From positions 1-37,963 of the forward strand of contig DEJG01000025.1 in the NCBI GenBank assembly GCA_002353295.1: a stretch of 37,963 nt of DNA, given 5' to 3'. The notes under the pieces are model-generated. The model had not been told where the DNA came from and made no database searches. It worked only from the letters and a program-made list of their open reading frames with translations. The stretch is from Prevotella sp. UBA2754 (lineage in GTDB: Bacteria; Bacteroidota; Bacteroidia; Bacteroidales; Bacteroidaceae). Positions 7,236 through 15,323 of this stretch are shown in pieces (position 1 is the stretch's first letter; every line of letters begins with the position of its first letter). The position numbers and the translations under genes are program-made.

Positions 7236-9806
7236 ATGAAAATTAAAGCTGATTATGCAAATGCTCCACAGTGGAAGGAGTTGACTGTAAAGTCAAGTCT
7301 TCCTGAGCAACTGAAGTGTTTGGACGAAATTGCCCATAACATGTGGTGGGTATGGAACTATGAGGCACGTGACTTGTTCCGTGATCTTGACCCTGAGCTT
7401 TATCATGATGTGAAGCACAACCCTGTGATGTTGCTGGAGCGTCTTAGCTTCGATCGTAAAGAGGAGATTTTGAAGGACAAGGCTCTGATGAAGCGTATCA
7501 AGACCGTTTACGATCTTTTCCGTAAATACATGGATGTTAAGCCTGATACCACTCGTCCTTCAGTAGCTTACTTCTGTATGGAGTATGGTATTCATTCTGC
7601 CTTGAAGATTTACTCAGGCGGTCTTGGAATGCTTGCAGGTGACTACGTGAAAGAGGCTTCCGACTCTAATGTTGATATGTGTGCCGTTGGTTTCCTGTAT
7701 CGTTTCGGATATTTCACACAGAGTCTGTCTATCGACGGTCAGCAGATTGCCAAATATGAGTCACAGAACTTCGGTTCTCTGCCTATTGAGCGTCAGCTCG
7801 ACAAGGATGGCAATCCTCTGGTGATTGATGTTCCCTACACCAACTATCAGGTTCACGCTTATGTATGGCGTGTAAATGTCGGTCGCGTTAAATTGTATCT
7901 GCTCGATACCGACAATGAGATGAATTCAGAGTTCGATAAGCCCATTACTCACTCTCTGTATGGTGGTGACTGGGAGAACCGTCTGAAGCAGGAAATCCTT
8001 TTGGGTATCGGTGGTATGCTGTTGCTGAAGAAGCTCGGTATCAAGAAAGATATCTATCACTGCAACGAGGGTCATGCTGCACTTTGCAACCTCCAGCGTC
8101 TGTGCGACTATATTGAGGGAGGTATGACCTTCAACCAGGCTATGGAGTTGGTACGTGCATCTTCACTTTATACCGTACACACCCCAGTTCCTGCAGGTCA
8201 CGACTATTTCGATGAAGGCTTGTTTGGTAAATATATGGGCAGCTATCCTGCAAAACTCGGTATCTCTTGGGACGAGTTTATCGGTATGGGACGTACTAAT
8301 CCTAACGATAAGTCAGAGAAGTTCTGTATGTCCACCTTTGCTTGCAATACCTGTCAGGAAGTCAACGGTGTATCAAAACTCCATGGTTGGGTAAGTCAGC
8401 AGATGTTTGCTCCTATTTGGAATGGTTATTATCCTGAGGAGAATCATGTTGGATATGTCACCAACGGTGTTCACTTCCCCACATGGGCTGCTGCTGAGTG
8501 GCGTGCTGTATATGCCAAGTATTTCGATGAGAAATTTATGGGCGACCAGTCGAATCAGAATATTTGGGAAGGCATCTACAACTGTCCTGATGAGGAGATT
8601 TGGGCTACTCGTATGACGCTGAAGCACAAGCTCTTCGATTATATTAAGGAACAGTTCCGTGAGACATGGCTGAAGAACCAGGGTGACCCATCACGTGTGG
8701 TTTCTCTTCTTGAGAAGATGAATCCTAATGCGTTGGTTATCGGTTTCTGTCGTCGTTTCGCTACTTACAAGCGTGCTCACCTGTTGTTCACAGACCTTGA
8801 TCGTCTGAACAAGATTGTGAACGATCCTGAGCATCCAGTCATCTTCCTGTTTGCAGGAAAGGCTCACCCCGCCGATGGTGCCGGTCAGGGACTTATCAAG
8901 AAAATCTTTGATATCTCACAGCGTCCTGAGTTCCTGGGTAAGATTATCTTCCTCGAGGACTACGACTTCCTGTTGGCTCGTCGTCTTGTTTCGGGTGTTG
9001 ATATCTGGATGAATACTCCAACACGTCCTCTCGAGGCTTCAGGTACATCAGGTGAGAAGGCTGAGATGAATGGTGTTGTTAACCTGTCAGTGAAAGACGG
9101 TTGGTGGTTGGAAGGCTATCGTGAGGGTGCCGGATGGGCTCTTACCGAGAAGCGTACCTACCAGAATCAGGGCTATCAGGATCAGTTGGACGCTGCTACC
9201 ATCTATGGTTTGCTGGAGAACGAGATCGTACCTCTGTACTATGACAAGGATAAGAAGGGCATCAGTAAGGGCTGGATTAAGGTTGTTAAGAACTCAATCG
9301 CCCAGATTGCTCCTCACTACACAATGAAGCGCCAGTTGGACGACTATTATTCTAAGTTCTACGAGAAGGAAGCTAAACGCTTCAAGGAGCTTTCTAAGAA
9401 TGATAACCGTTTGGCTAAGGATATCGCTCAGTGGAAGGAAGCCGTGGCAGAACGTTGGGATGCTATTAATGTGGTTAGTTGTGAGTGGGACTTCCCTGTA
9501 GCAGGATTAGAGGCTGGCTCCAAATATCATATCAAGTATGTTATCAACGAACAAGGTCTTGATGATGCAATCGGTTTGGAAAAAGTAAATATCTATGTTA
9601 ACAAAGACGGTGAGGAACGCGTTTATAACATAGAGCCATTAAAGATGACAGGTAAGGATGGTAACAACTATACTTTCGAAGCCGATCTTTCTCCTCAGCG
9701 TTTCGGACAGTACAAGAGTGCTATCCGCATGTATCCTAAGAATAAAAACCTGCCTCATCGTCAGGACTTCTGCTATGTGAAGTGGCTAGAATTGCCTAAT
9801 ATGTAA
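7236..9806 (+). CDS. glgP: Alpha-glucan (glycogen) phosphorylase
   Basis: This 856-residue GT35 enzyme releases glucose-1-phosphate from the ends of alpha-1,4-glucans using phosphate and PLP. The N-terminus (DEIAHNMWWVWNYEARDLF) is typical of the subfamily with a DUF3417 domain. YFCMEYGIHSALKIYSGGLG is the glucan-phosphorylase core. The PLP lysine is about K608 in GTSGEKAEMNG. The last hundred residues form an extra beta-rich region that contains no catalytic motif. Codon use is regular, with many GAG, AAG and CGT codons, as in highly expressed genes. It is cotranscribed with the GT3 synthase and followed by two hairpins. The regulatory phosphoserine site of animal phosphorylases is not evident. 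Confidence 0.93.
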   Translation: MKIKADYANAPQWKELTVKSSLPEQLKCLDEIAHNMWWVWNYEARDLFRDLDPELYHDVKHNPVMLLERLSFDRKEEILKDKALMKRIKTVYDLFRKYMDVKPDTTRPSVAYFCMEYGIHSALKIYSGGLGMLAGDYVKEASDSNVDMCAVGFLYRFGYFTQSLSIDGQQIAKYESQNFGSLPIERQLDKDGNPLVIDVPYTNYQVHAYVWRVNVGRVKLYLLDTDNEMNSEFDKPITHSLYGGDWENRLKQEILLGIGGMLLLKKLGIKKDIYHCNEGHAALCNLQRLCDYIEGGMTFNQAMELVRASSLYTVHTPVPAGHDYFDEGLFGKYMGSYPAKLGISWDEFIGMGRTNPNDKSEKFCMSTFACNTCQEVNGVSKLHGWVSQQMFAPIWNGYYPEENHVGYVTNGVHFPTWAAAEWRAVYAKYFDEKFMGDQSNQNIWEGIYNCPDEEIWATRMTLKHKLFDYIKEQFRETWLKNQGDPSRVVSLLEKMNPNALVIGFCRRFATYKRAHLLFTDLDRLNKIVNDPEHPVIFLFAGKAHPADGAGQGLIKKIFDISQRPEFLGKIIFLEDYDFLLARRLVSGVDIWMNTPTRPLEASGTSGEKAEMNGVVNLSVKDGWWLEGYREGAGWALTEKRTYQNQGYQDQLDAATIYGLLENEIVPLYYDKDKKGISKGWIKVVKNSIAQIAPHYTMKRQLDDYYSKFYEKEAKRFKELSKNDNRLAKDIAQWKEAVAERWDAINVVSCEWDFPVAGLEAGSKYHIKYVINEQGLDDAIGLEKVNIYVNKDGEERVYNIEPLKMTGKDGNNYTFEADLSPQRFGQYKSAIRMYPKNKNLPHRQDFCYVKWLELPNM

Positions 9807-9810
9807 ACAA

Positions 9811-9843
9811 ACATTATGAGAATCTAGTTGATTCTCGTAATGT
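9811..9843 (+). terminator. First of two hairpins after glgP
   Basis: Bases 9811-9824 pair with 9830-9843 (14 pairs, one of them T-G) around a five-base loop. No T-run follows directly. It may stabilise the 3' end of the glycogen mRNA. Confidence 0.5.
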
Positions 9844-9850
9844 ATATTAA

Positions 9851-9897
9851 TTAAGTCCGACTAAACCATGAATTTAGTCGGACTTAATATTTTTTTT
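9851..9897. terminator. Strong terminator after glgP
   Basis: Bases 9851-9865 and 9873-9887 form a perfect 15-pair stem with loop CCATGAA, followed by TATTTTTTTT. It ends the glycogen operon. The convergent minus-strand thioredoxin gene ends at 9911 and may use it in reverse, although the reverse-strand U-run is weak. Confidence 0.88.
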
Positions 9898-9910
9898 ACT
9901 TGGAGTATTC

Positions 9911-11008
9911 TTAATTCAATTGGTCAGAAACAAATTGTCCTAACTGTTCTCCACGTAGTCCACGACGAAGAATTTTTCCATTCTGGTCAACAACGATAGT
10001 GTGAGGTATACTTGTGATATTGAATATCTGAGCGGCTTCATTTTCCCAACCTTTCAAGTCGCTCATCTGAGGCCATACAATACCTAATTGTTCAGTAGCT
10101 TTCTTCCATGCATCAGCATCCTCATCAAGTGAGATACCAACAAACCCAAGTCCTTTTTCCTTGTATTTTTTATATATTTCTACCATAAGTGGAGTCTCTT
10201 GTCTGCAAGGACCACACCAACTAGCCCAAAAGTCAAGAACTGTAATTCTGTTCTTTTTTACCTCACTCATGATATTTATAGGTGCCCCTTCAATAGAAGG
10301 CATTGAAAAGTCTGGGATGAAAGCACCTTCTCCTGTTTTTTCGGAATTGCTAATTAATTGTTCCATTTGCTTGATGGCATCTCGTTGACGTATCTCTTGC
10401 GGCATCATTTTGATGAGACGAAGGCGATCTTTATTGGGAATGATTTCTTCAGGATAGACTGTTAACAGAAAATAACCGAGTTCATTTTTGATATTACGCT
10501 CCGTGAAGTCCATAACAACGCCACTGAATCGCTGGTTTAGTTTTTCAATTTGTGCCATTGCTTTTGTTTGCTCTTCCTGTGAAGCTAGTTCATTGGTATA
10601 CAATGATTCTGTTATGCGATTGATTTCTTTCCCAATAACCATTGTTGAGTCGTTCATGCGTTGCCATTCATCGTTAGTAGCAGTACCACCGACTCTCGAG
10701 CCTCCTGGTTCTTTCGTTAATTTCACCTGAATGGTGCCAGGCTCAATAAAGAGAGGGACGTTCAAAGCCTCTTCTCCACTGCTATAAATAAGGCAGAAGT
10801 AGGTGGAGTCAGTTTCTCCACTAATGTCAAACTTTCCATCCTTGACAATGATAGTGTCACGAGGTGTTCCTTGTCGGAGGTCTGTTGTCAAAAAGAGGGT
10901 GTCCTCTTGAACGCCATCTACAGTACCCTTAATTTGGTATGTATTAGACTGACAAGCAGCAAGCGATAGGCCTGCTGCTGTCATAATGAATATAGATTTA
11001 ATGTTCAT
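9911..11008 (-). CDS. TlpA/ResA-like thioredoxin lipoprotein
   Basis: This 365-residue protein is predicted to be lipid-anchored in the envelope and to carry out thiol-disulfide exchange. Its signal ends in a lipobox (LAAC, Cys 19). The N-terminal part (about 23-130) resembles the DUF4369 domain (YQIKGTVDG, DTLFL). A helical linker follows, and the C-terminal thioredoxin-like domain carries WCGPC, with C265 and C268 as the redox pair. SIPHTIVVDQNGKI supplies the cis-proline region. ATG 11008 is the probable start: it begins the lipoprotein signal and leaves 7 bases after the prs stop, while the longer open frame would overlap prs. The substrate cannot be told. This architecture is common in Bacteroidota. 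Confidence 0.88.
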   Translation of the reverse strand: MNIKSIFIMTAAGLSLAACQSNTYQIKGTVDGVQEDTLFLTTDLRQGTPRDTIIVKDGKFDISGETDSTYFCLIYSSGEEALNVPLFIEPGTIQVKLTKEPGGSRVGGTATNDEWQRMNDSTMVIGKEINRITESLYTNELASQEEQTKAMAQIEKLNQRFSGVVMDFTERNIKNELGYFLLTVYPEEIIPNKDRLRLIKMMPQEIRQRDAIKQMEQLISNSEKTGEGAFIPDFSMPSIEGAPINIMSEVKKNRITVLDFWASWCGPCRQETPLMVEIYKKYKEKGLGFVGISLDEDADAWKKATEQLGIVWPQMSDLKGWENEAAQIFNITSIPHTIVVDQNGKILRRGLRGEQLGQFVSDQLN

Positions 11009-11015
11009 TAATGTA

Positions 11016-11954
11016 TTAAATAATGTATTGACTGGAAATACTTTCGTTATTGATGACGCGGCGGATAGTTTCTGCAAAGAGGTCTGCTACACTGATTTGC
11101 TTAACTTTTTCACAGCGTTTGGTGTAAGGTATAGAGTCTGTGAAAACAATTTCCTCCAATGCTGACTGTTGTACGCGATCACTTGCCGGACCACTCATTA
11201 CGCAGTGGGATGCACATGCCCGAACCGTCTTGGCTCCTGCCTCTTTCATGATGTCTGCTGCTTTGGTAATAGTTCCTGCAGTATCAACCATGTCGTCAAT
11301 TATCACTACATTCTTGTCTTTCACATCACCGATTATCTGCATTGTTGCAACTACATTGGCGCGAGCACGAGTTTTGTTGCAAAGCACTAGCGGGCAACCT
11401 AAATACTTGGCGTAGGTGTTGGCACGTTTGGAACCACCAACATCAGGTGATGCTATTACCAGATCATCCAAGTGTAGGCTCTGCAAATAGGGTAGGATTA
11501 CGTTAGATGCATAGAGATGATCAACGGGTACATCGAAGAATCCCTGTATTTGGTCAGCATGCAAGTCCATTGTAATGACGCGATCAACTCCCGCAACGGA
11601 CAGCAAATCAGCTACCAATTTGGCGCCAATGCTCACACGTGGCTTATCTTTGCGATCTTGGCGAGCCCAGCCGAAATAAGGAATAACAGCGTTGATTGTG
11701 CGTGCTGAAGCACGTTTGGCAGCATCAATCATAAGCAATAGCTCCATTAAATTGTCGCTATTGGGGAATGTGCTCTGTACAAGAAATATGTCACGTCCAC
11801 GGATTGATTCTTCATAAGAAACGGCAAACTCGCCATCGGAGAAAGTTGTAATCTGTAGCTCTCCCAGTGGACATCCTAAACTTTGGCAGATTTTTTCTGC
11901 GAGGTACTTGGTAGCTGTACCCGAAAATACCATGTAGTTTTTATTAGCGCTCAT
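11016..11954 (-). CDS. prs: Ribose-phosphate pyrophosphokinase (PRPP synthetase)
   Basis: This 312-residue enzyme makes PRPP from ribose-5-phosphate and ATP, feeding purine, pyrimidine, His, Trp and NAD synthesis. Seen motifs are FSDGEFAVSYEESIRGRDIF near the N-terminus, FGWARQDRKDKPR (ATP and catalytic loop), MDLHADQIQGFF, and the PRPP loop VIIDDMVDTAGT. The start at ATG 11954 gives the usual N-terminus (NYMVFSGTATKYLAEKI) and usual length. It sits between a ThiE-like gene (19 bases upstream) and the thioredoxin lipoprotein (7 bases downstream) in a minus-strand operon. Confidence 0.95.
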   Translation of the reverse strand: MSANKNYMVFSGTATKYLAEKICQSLGCPLGELQITTFSDGEFAVSYEESIRGRDIFLVQSTFPNSDNLMELLLMIDAAKRASARTINAVIPYFGWARQDRKDKPRVSIGAKLVADLLSVAGVDRVITMDLHADQIQGFFDVPVDHLYASNVILPYLQSLHLDDLVIASPDVGGSKRANTYAKYLGCPLVLCNKTRARANVVATMQIIGDVKDKNVVIIDDMVDTAGTITKAADIMKEAGAKTVRACASHCVMSGPASDRVQQSALEEIVFTDSIPYTKRCEKVKQISVADLFAETIRRVINNESISSQYII

Positions 11955-11973
11955 ATTATGATTAAAGATAAGT

Positions 11974-12582
11974 TTATCCAATTACTTTCTTGAGTTTTTC
12001 GAAGTGGGCTATGAGAGCCTTATAGTCAAGCTCCTGGTGAATATTAAATCGATTCCATAAATCACCACAAATCACGACACCGCCAAAGCCAAGTTCCTTC
12101 GCAACCTTGATGTTGTCGATGTTCATTCCCCCCAGAGCATATACATGTCTGTCAATTAGTCCATGTTTTGAGGCATCTTCAAGTTCGTTGGCTGTGAATG
12201 ATGATTTTTCCTCTTCAAAAGTCTGACTATCGAAAATTCTTTTTAGAAAGACATACTCAGAATGACGTTTAGCTTCTTTTAAGTCAGAAATATTAGTACA
12301 TGTTCTGCTTATTTTTCCTTTATATCCCGTGGGAACAGGTGTAGATTCATCGTCAATATGAATACCTCTCAATTTATATTCCTCTTTTAGGTAGAAATGA
12401 TCATGAACAATGATTTTTGAATAGAAATCACTCGATAAGAGAGTCAGTAGTCGTTCTGCATACATAGGCGAAGCTCCAGGCTTATACAGATGCAGACAAT
12501 CAAGCCCCTCTTCAAAGAGTGTGGTCAATATTTTGTCTTCTTCCACGAAAAACGTGGGTTGAGTCATTACGATGAGTTTCAT
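11974..12582 (-). CDS. ThiE/TenI-family protein (thiamine phosphate synthase-like)
   Basis: This 202-residue TIM-barrel protein looks like thiamine phosphate synthase or its TenI relatives. The register is recognisable: start KLIVMTQPTFF, the middle strand RGIHIDDES in the place of GVHLGQ, and late strands YALGGMNIDNI and GFGGVVICGDLW that bind phosphate in ThiE. However, the pyrophosphate-binding L-R-x-K segment reads LHLYKPGA, so true thiamine phosphate synthase activity is uncertain. No other thiamine genes are nearby. ATG 12582 was chosen because a TAATTTTG promoter lies just upstream of it (12607-12614), inside the longer open frame. It starts the operon with prs and the thioredoxin gene. 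Confidence 0.75.
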   Translation of the reverse strand: MKLIVMTQPTFFVEEDKILTTLFEEGLDCLHLYKPGASPMYAERLLTLLSSDFYSKIIVHDHFYLKEEYKLRGIHIDDESTPVPTGYKGKISRTCTNISDLKEAKRHSEYVFLKRIFDSQTFEEEKSSFTANELEDASKHGLIDRHVYALGGMNIDNIKVAKELGFGGVVICGDLWNRFNIHQELDYKALIAHFEKLKKVIG

Positions 12583-12606
12583 TATATTAAATCTCAATTT
12601 CACCTG

Positions 12607-12637
12607 CAAAATTAATAATTTTAGTGGAATAATGCAA
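12607..12637 (-). promoter_or_regulatory. Promoter of the ThiE-like/prs operon
   Basis: On the minus strand TTG (12637-12635) and TAATTTTG (12614-12607) are 20 bases apart, with the ATG 24 bases further on. It faces away from the nspC promoter. Confidence 0.65.
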
Positions 12638-12656
12638 TTTAACCGCAATAAAAAGT

Positions 12657-12664
12657 TATCTTTG
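12657..12664 (+). promoter_or_regulatory. -7 element of nspC
   Basis: TATCTTTG lies 29 bases before the nspC start. No clear TTG stands at the usual upstream distance. Confidence 0.55.
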
Positions 12665-12693
12665 CAGTTGAAAAATGATATTTAACGATAAAA

Positions 12694-13815
12694 ATGGAAA
12701 TAAAGAAACCAATTTATATTGTAGAAGAATCAAAACTGCGTCGTAATCTTTCCTTGATTCAGCAAGTTGCTACACAGACAGATTCGGAGTTTATCCTAGC
12801 TTTTAAAGCTTTTGCATTGTGGAAGACATTTCCCGTTTTTCGTGAGTATATCCGAGCTACTACAGCTAGTTCTTTGTCCGAAGCCAAACTTGCCTATCTG
12901 GAATTTGGAAATAAGGCACATACCTATTCGCCAGCATATACAGATGAAGAGTTCGACGAAATAGTAGCGTGTTCTTCTCATCTTACCTTTAATTCGCTTT
13001 CTCAATATGCTCGTTTCCATCAGAGGGCAAGTGGTTGTTCGATAGGTCTTCGTGTCAATCCAGAATATTCAGAGGTTGGCACAATGCTATACAACCCCTG
13101 TGCTCCCGGTACGCGATTCGGAGTGACTGCTGATAAGTTGCCAGAGTTTTTACCAGATGACATAGAGGGTTTTCATTGTCATTGTCATTGTGAGAGTGGG
13201 GCAGATGTTTTTGAACGAACCCTTCGCCATATTGAAGAAAAATTTTCTCCTTGGTTTTCTCAGTTGAAGTGGATAAACTTTGGAGGTGGACATTTGGTGA
13301 CTCGTAAAGATTATGATATTTCTTTGTTGGCTCATATCATGCAGGGCTTTCATCAGCGTTATCCTCATCTTAAAGTTATCTTTGAACCGGGAAGTGCTTT
13401 TGCATGGCAAACGGGGTCGTTGGTATCACATGTAGTTGATATCGTAGAGGATAAGAATATTAAAACAGCCATTCTTGATGTAAGTTTCACTTGTCATATG
13501 CCTGATTGCCTAGAAATGCCCTACTATCCTGATGTTCGTGGGGCTGAACATGTTGATTGTGAGATTGGTGAAAATGTTTATCGTTTAGGAGGTAACAGTT
13601 GTTTAGCAGGCGATTTTATGAGCTCATGGCACTTTTCTAAAGCGTTACAGATAGGAGATAAGATAGTTTTTGAGGACATGATTCATTATACCACGGTGAA
13701 GACCAATACTTTTAATGGAATCAGTCATCCAGCAATTGGTATGCTGCATGCAGATGGTTGTTTGGAAATCCTTAGAAACTTTGACTATAAGGACTATCGT
13801 GACAGGATGGACTAA
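12694..13815 (+). CDS. nspC: Carboxynorspermidine/carboxyspermidine decarboxylase
   Basis: This 373-residue PLP enzyme decarboxylates carboxynorspermidine or carboxyspermidine, the last step of the alternative spermidine route found in many Bacteroidota. It belongs to the fold-type III (alanine racemase-like) decarboxylases. K38 in LAFKAFALW should bind PLP. Other family marks are HCHCES, FGGGHLVTR, FEPGSAFAW, CHMPDCLEMPY and GGNSCLAGD, the last holding the active-site Cys. The length matches NspC. The partner carboxyspermidine dehydrogenase is not in the window. It has its own promoter, divergent from the ThiE/prs operon. Confidence 0.92.
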   Translation: MEIKKPIYIVEESKLRRNLSLIQQVATQTDSEFILAFKAFALWKTFPVFREYIRATTASSLSEAKLAYLEFGNKAHTYSPAYTDEEFDEIVACSSHLTFNSLSQYARFHQRASGCSIGLRVNPEYSEVGTMLYNPCAPGTRFGVTADKLPEFLPDDIEGFHCHCHCESGADVFERTLRHIEEKFSPWFSQLKWINFGGGHLVTRKDYDISLLAHIMQGFHQRYPHLKVIFEPGSAFAWQTGSLVSHVVDIVEDKNIKTAILDVSFTCHMPDCLEMPYYPDVRGAEHVDCEIGENVYRLGGNSCLAGDFMSSWHFSKALQIGDKIVFEDMIHYTTVKTNTFNGISHPAIGMLHADGCLEILRNFDYKDYRDRMD

Positions 13816-13910
13816 TCTTTTTCTGATGTTTTTCAAACGTTTTCTTTGTCTTTTCAATTTTTATGTTTAATTTCGCACACAAAATAGATTACTACACTAA
13901 GACGACTAAC

Positions 13911-14732
13911 ATGAAAAATTTTTGGATGGCAATAGTAGCAATGTTGTTTGTGGGGTGTGCCAATACAGATATAGATCCCAATGACATTACTTATAAATTT
14001 GACGGTACGTGGAATATTCATGAATCATTCGAAAGGAATAGTGATGGTTCGATTACCTACCATGCTACACCTTGGGGGGGATTGGTAGCTTCATTGCGTG
14101 AGCGCAACCTTCCTGTTGATTGGTCTGGTTATGAGTCGATTAGTGTTGAATTTGCTGAGCCAACAAAGTTAAGTACTCAGTTACAGTTTTCAAATAAAAT
14201 TAGAACGTTTGGTCGTGTTGGAATTACCACCTTGCGTTTATATTTTGATGGTCAGGATGTCAGTCAGGTTGATGAAGTGGCTATCCAAGCGGCTGATACT
14301 TGTACCTTAAAAATAAAGCGTGTATATCTTACGCCAGGAACATCTGTTTGGGATTCTACTCCGATCTGGGTTGGAGAATGTGTCTTTGGTAATTGGGAGA
14401 ATGGGTTTAGTGTTGATGCTTCTCATTTTATGGATGCCCAAGAAGGTGATCAATTGGAGTTTGTTTATACGAATGATACCAGTAATCCGCAAGTCATTTA
14501 TTGGCAATTCAAAACTATATATAATGGAACAGAATCTACGCTTGAGGGTAATGCCGATCAGTTGAATGATTGGGGATGTGCTTCTGTGGGTAATTCTGGC
14601 ATCTTCCGTATTCATCTTACAGCAAAAGACGTGAAAGAGTTGCGAAAAGTAGGACTTTTCTGCAATGGTTATTACAATATAGTAACTCAGGTAAATCTTT
14701 TAAAACGTGGATATACCGGGAAAGGCTCTTAA
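13911..14732 (+). CDS. Lipoprotein with two carbohydrate-binding-like halves
   Basis: The 273-residue product starts with a lipoprotein signal (MKNFWMAIVAMLFVGC, Cys 16). After it come two halves of similar character, about 25-140 and 145-270, rich in aromatic residues and predicted beta-strands. Each contains a W/Y-rich opening and a closing strand (TCTLKIKRVYL and NIVTQVNLLKRG) like that of jelly-roll carbohydrate-binding modules. No enzyme motif is present. A role in glycan binding at the cell surface is therefore inferred, not shown. ATG 13911 begins the signal; the longer open frame upstream adds an unlikely segment. The gene follows nspC by 95 bases with only a weak -7 match (TAATTTCG, 13868). 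Confidence 0.65.
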   Translation: MKNFWMAIVAMLFVGCANTDIDPNDITYKFDGTWNIHESFERNSDGSITYHATPWGGLVASLRERNLPVDWSGYESISVEFAEPTKLSTQLQFSNKIRTFGRVGITTLRLYFDGQDVSQVDEVAIQAADTCTLKIKRVYLTPGTSVWDSTPIWVGECVFGNWENGFSVDASHFMDAQEGDQLEFVYTNDTSNPQVIYWQFKTIYNGTESTLEGNADQLNDWGCASVGNSGIFRIHLTAKDVKELRKVGLFCNGYYNIVTQVNLLKRGYTGKGS

Positions 14733-14811
14733 TATAATAATGTGGAATGAGCTCGTTGCTGTAGTAAAAATGACAAAACAACATTTTTTTGATAAAAAAA
14801 CTGCTGAAAAG

Positions 14812-14842
14812 TTTGTCAATTCCGAAAAAAGCATTACCTTTG
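14812..14842 (+). promoter_or_regulatory. Promoter of the Gly-Leu-Leu-Gly tRNA operon
   Basis: TTTG at 14812-14815, 19 bases, then TACCTTTG at 14835-14842: an ideal Bacteroidota promoter. The next bases are CATCCGC, the motif shared by the tRNA promoters. Confidence 0.85.
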
Positions 14843-14873
14843 CATCCGCAATCAAGAGAGATGGCAATATAAT

Positions 14874-14946
14874 GCGGAAATAGCTCAGTTGGTAGAGCAC
14901 AACCTTGCCAAGGTTGGGGTCGCGGGTCCGAGTCCCGTTTTCCGCT
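14874..14946 (+). tRNA. tRNA-Gly (GCC), copy 1
   Basis: A 73-base cloverleaf with acceptor GCGGAAA/TTTCCGC and anticodon GCC in TTGCCAA. CCA is not encoded. It is first in a four-tRNA operon and identical to the copy at 15216. Confidence 0.95.
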
Positions 14947-14998
14947 CACTTATTGAACAAAAAAGAGCGTTAAGGAATGGACTTAACGAAATTAAAAT

Positions 14999-15080
14999 GC
15001 CCAGGTGGCGGAATTGGTAGACGCGCACGTTTCAGGTGCGTGTGCCGCGAGGCGTGCAGGTTCGAGTCCTGTTCTGGGCA
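14999..15080 (+). tRNA. tRNA-Leu (CAG)
   Basis: An 82-base class II tRNA with a long variable arm and the Leu D-arm start TGGCGGAATTGG. The loop TTCAGGT gives anticodon CAG. The acceptor stem is GCCCAGG/TCTGGGC with discriminator A. Confidence 0.95.
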
Positions 15081-15107
15081 CTCTTTTTTATTCAATATTT
15101 ATAAGCT

Positions 15108-15191
15108 GGAGAGGTGGCGGAATTGGTAGACGCGCTACTTTGAGGGGGTAGTGTCAATTGCGACGTGGGAGTTCGAGTCTCCTCCTCTTCA
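15108..15191 (+). tRNA. tRNA-Leu (GAG)
   Basis: An 84-base class II tRNA with the same D-arm as the neighbouring tRNA-Leu. The loop TTGAGGG gives anticodon GAG. The acceptor GGAGAGG/CCTCTTC has one G-T pair; the discriminator is A. Confidence 0.95.
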
Positions 15192-15215
15192 CGGAATTGT
15201 TTTTAGAAGAAAAAC

Positions 15216-15288
15216 GCGGAAATAGCTCAGTTGGTAGAGCACAACCTTGCCAAGGTTGGGGTCGCGGGTCCGAGTCCCGTTTTCCGCT
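15216..15288 (+). tRNA. tRNA-Gly (GCC), copy 2
   Basis: Identical over all 73 bases to the copy at 14874-14946. It is followed by a short T-run (CTCTTTTTTG) without a separate hairpin, so some reading into the next gene at 15324 is possible. Confidence 0.95.
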
Positions 15289-15323
15289 CTTTTTTGATAA
15301 CCATTTGAAGTCCTAACTTTTCT

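Noticed and set aside
14874..15288. Two identical tRNA-Gly copies as attachment sites of a mobile element
   Set aside because: Only two tRNA-Leu genes lie between them; no integrase or cargo. It is a plain tRNA operon.
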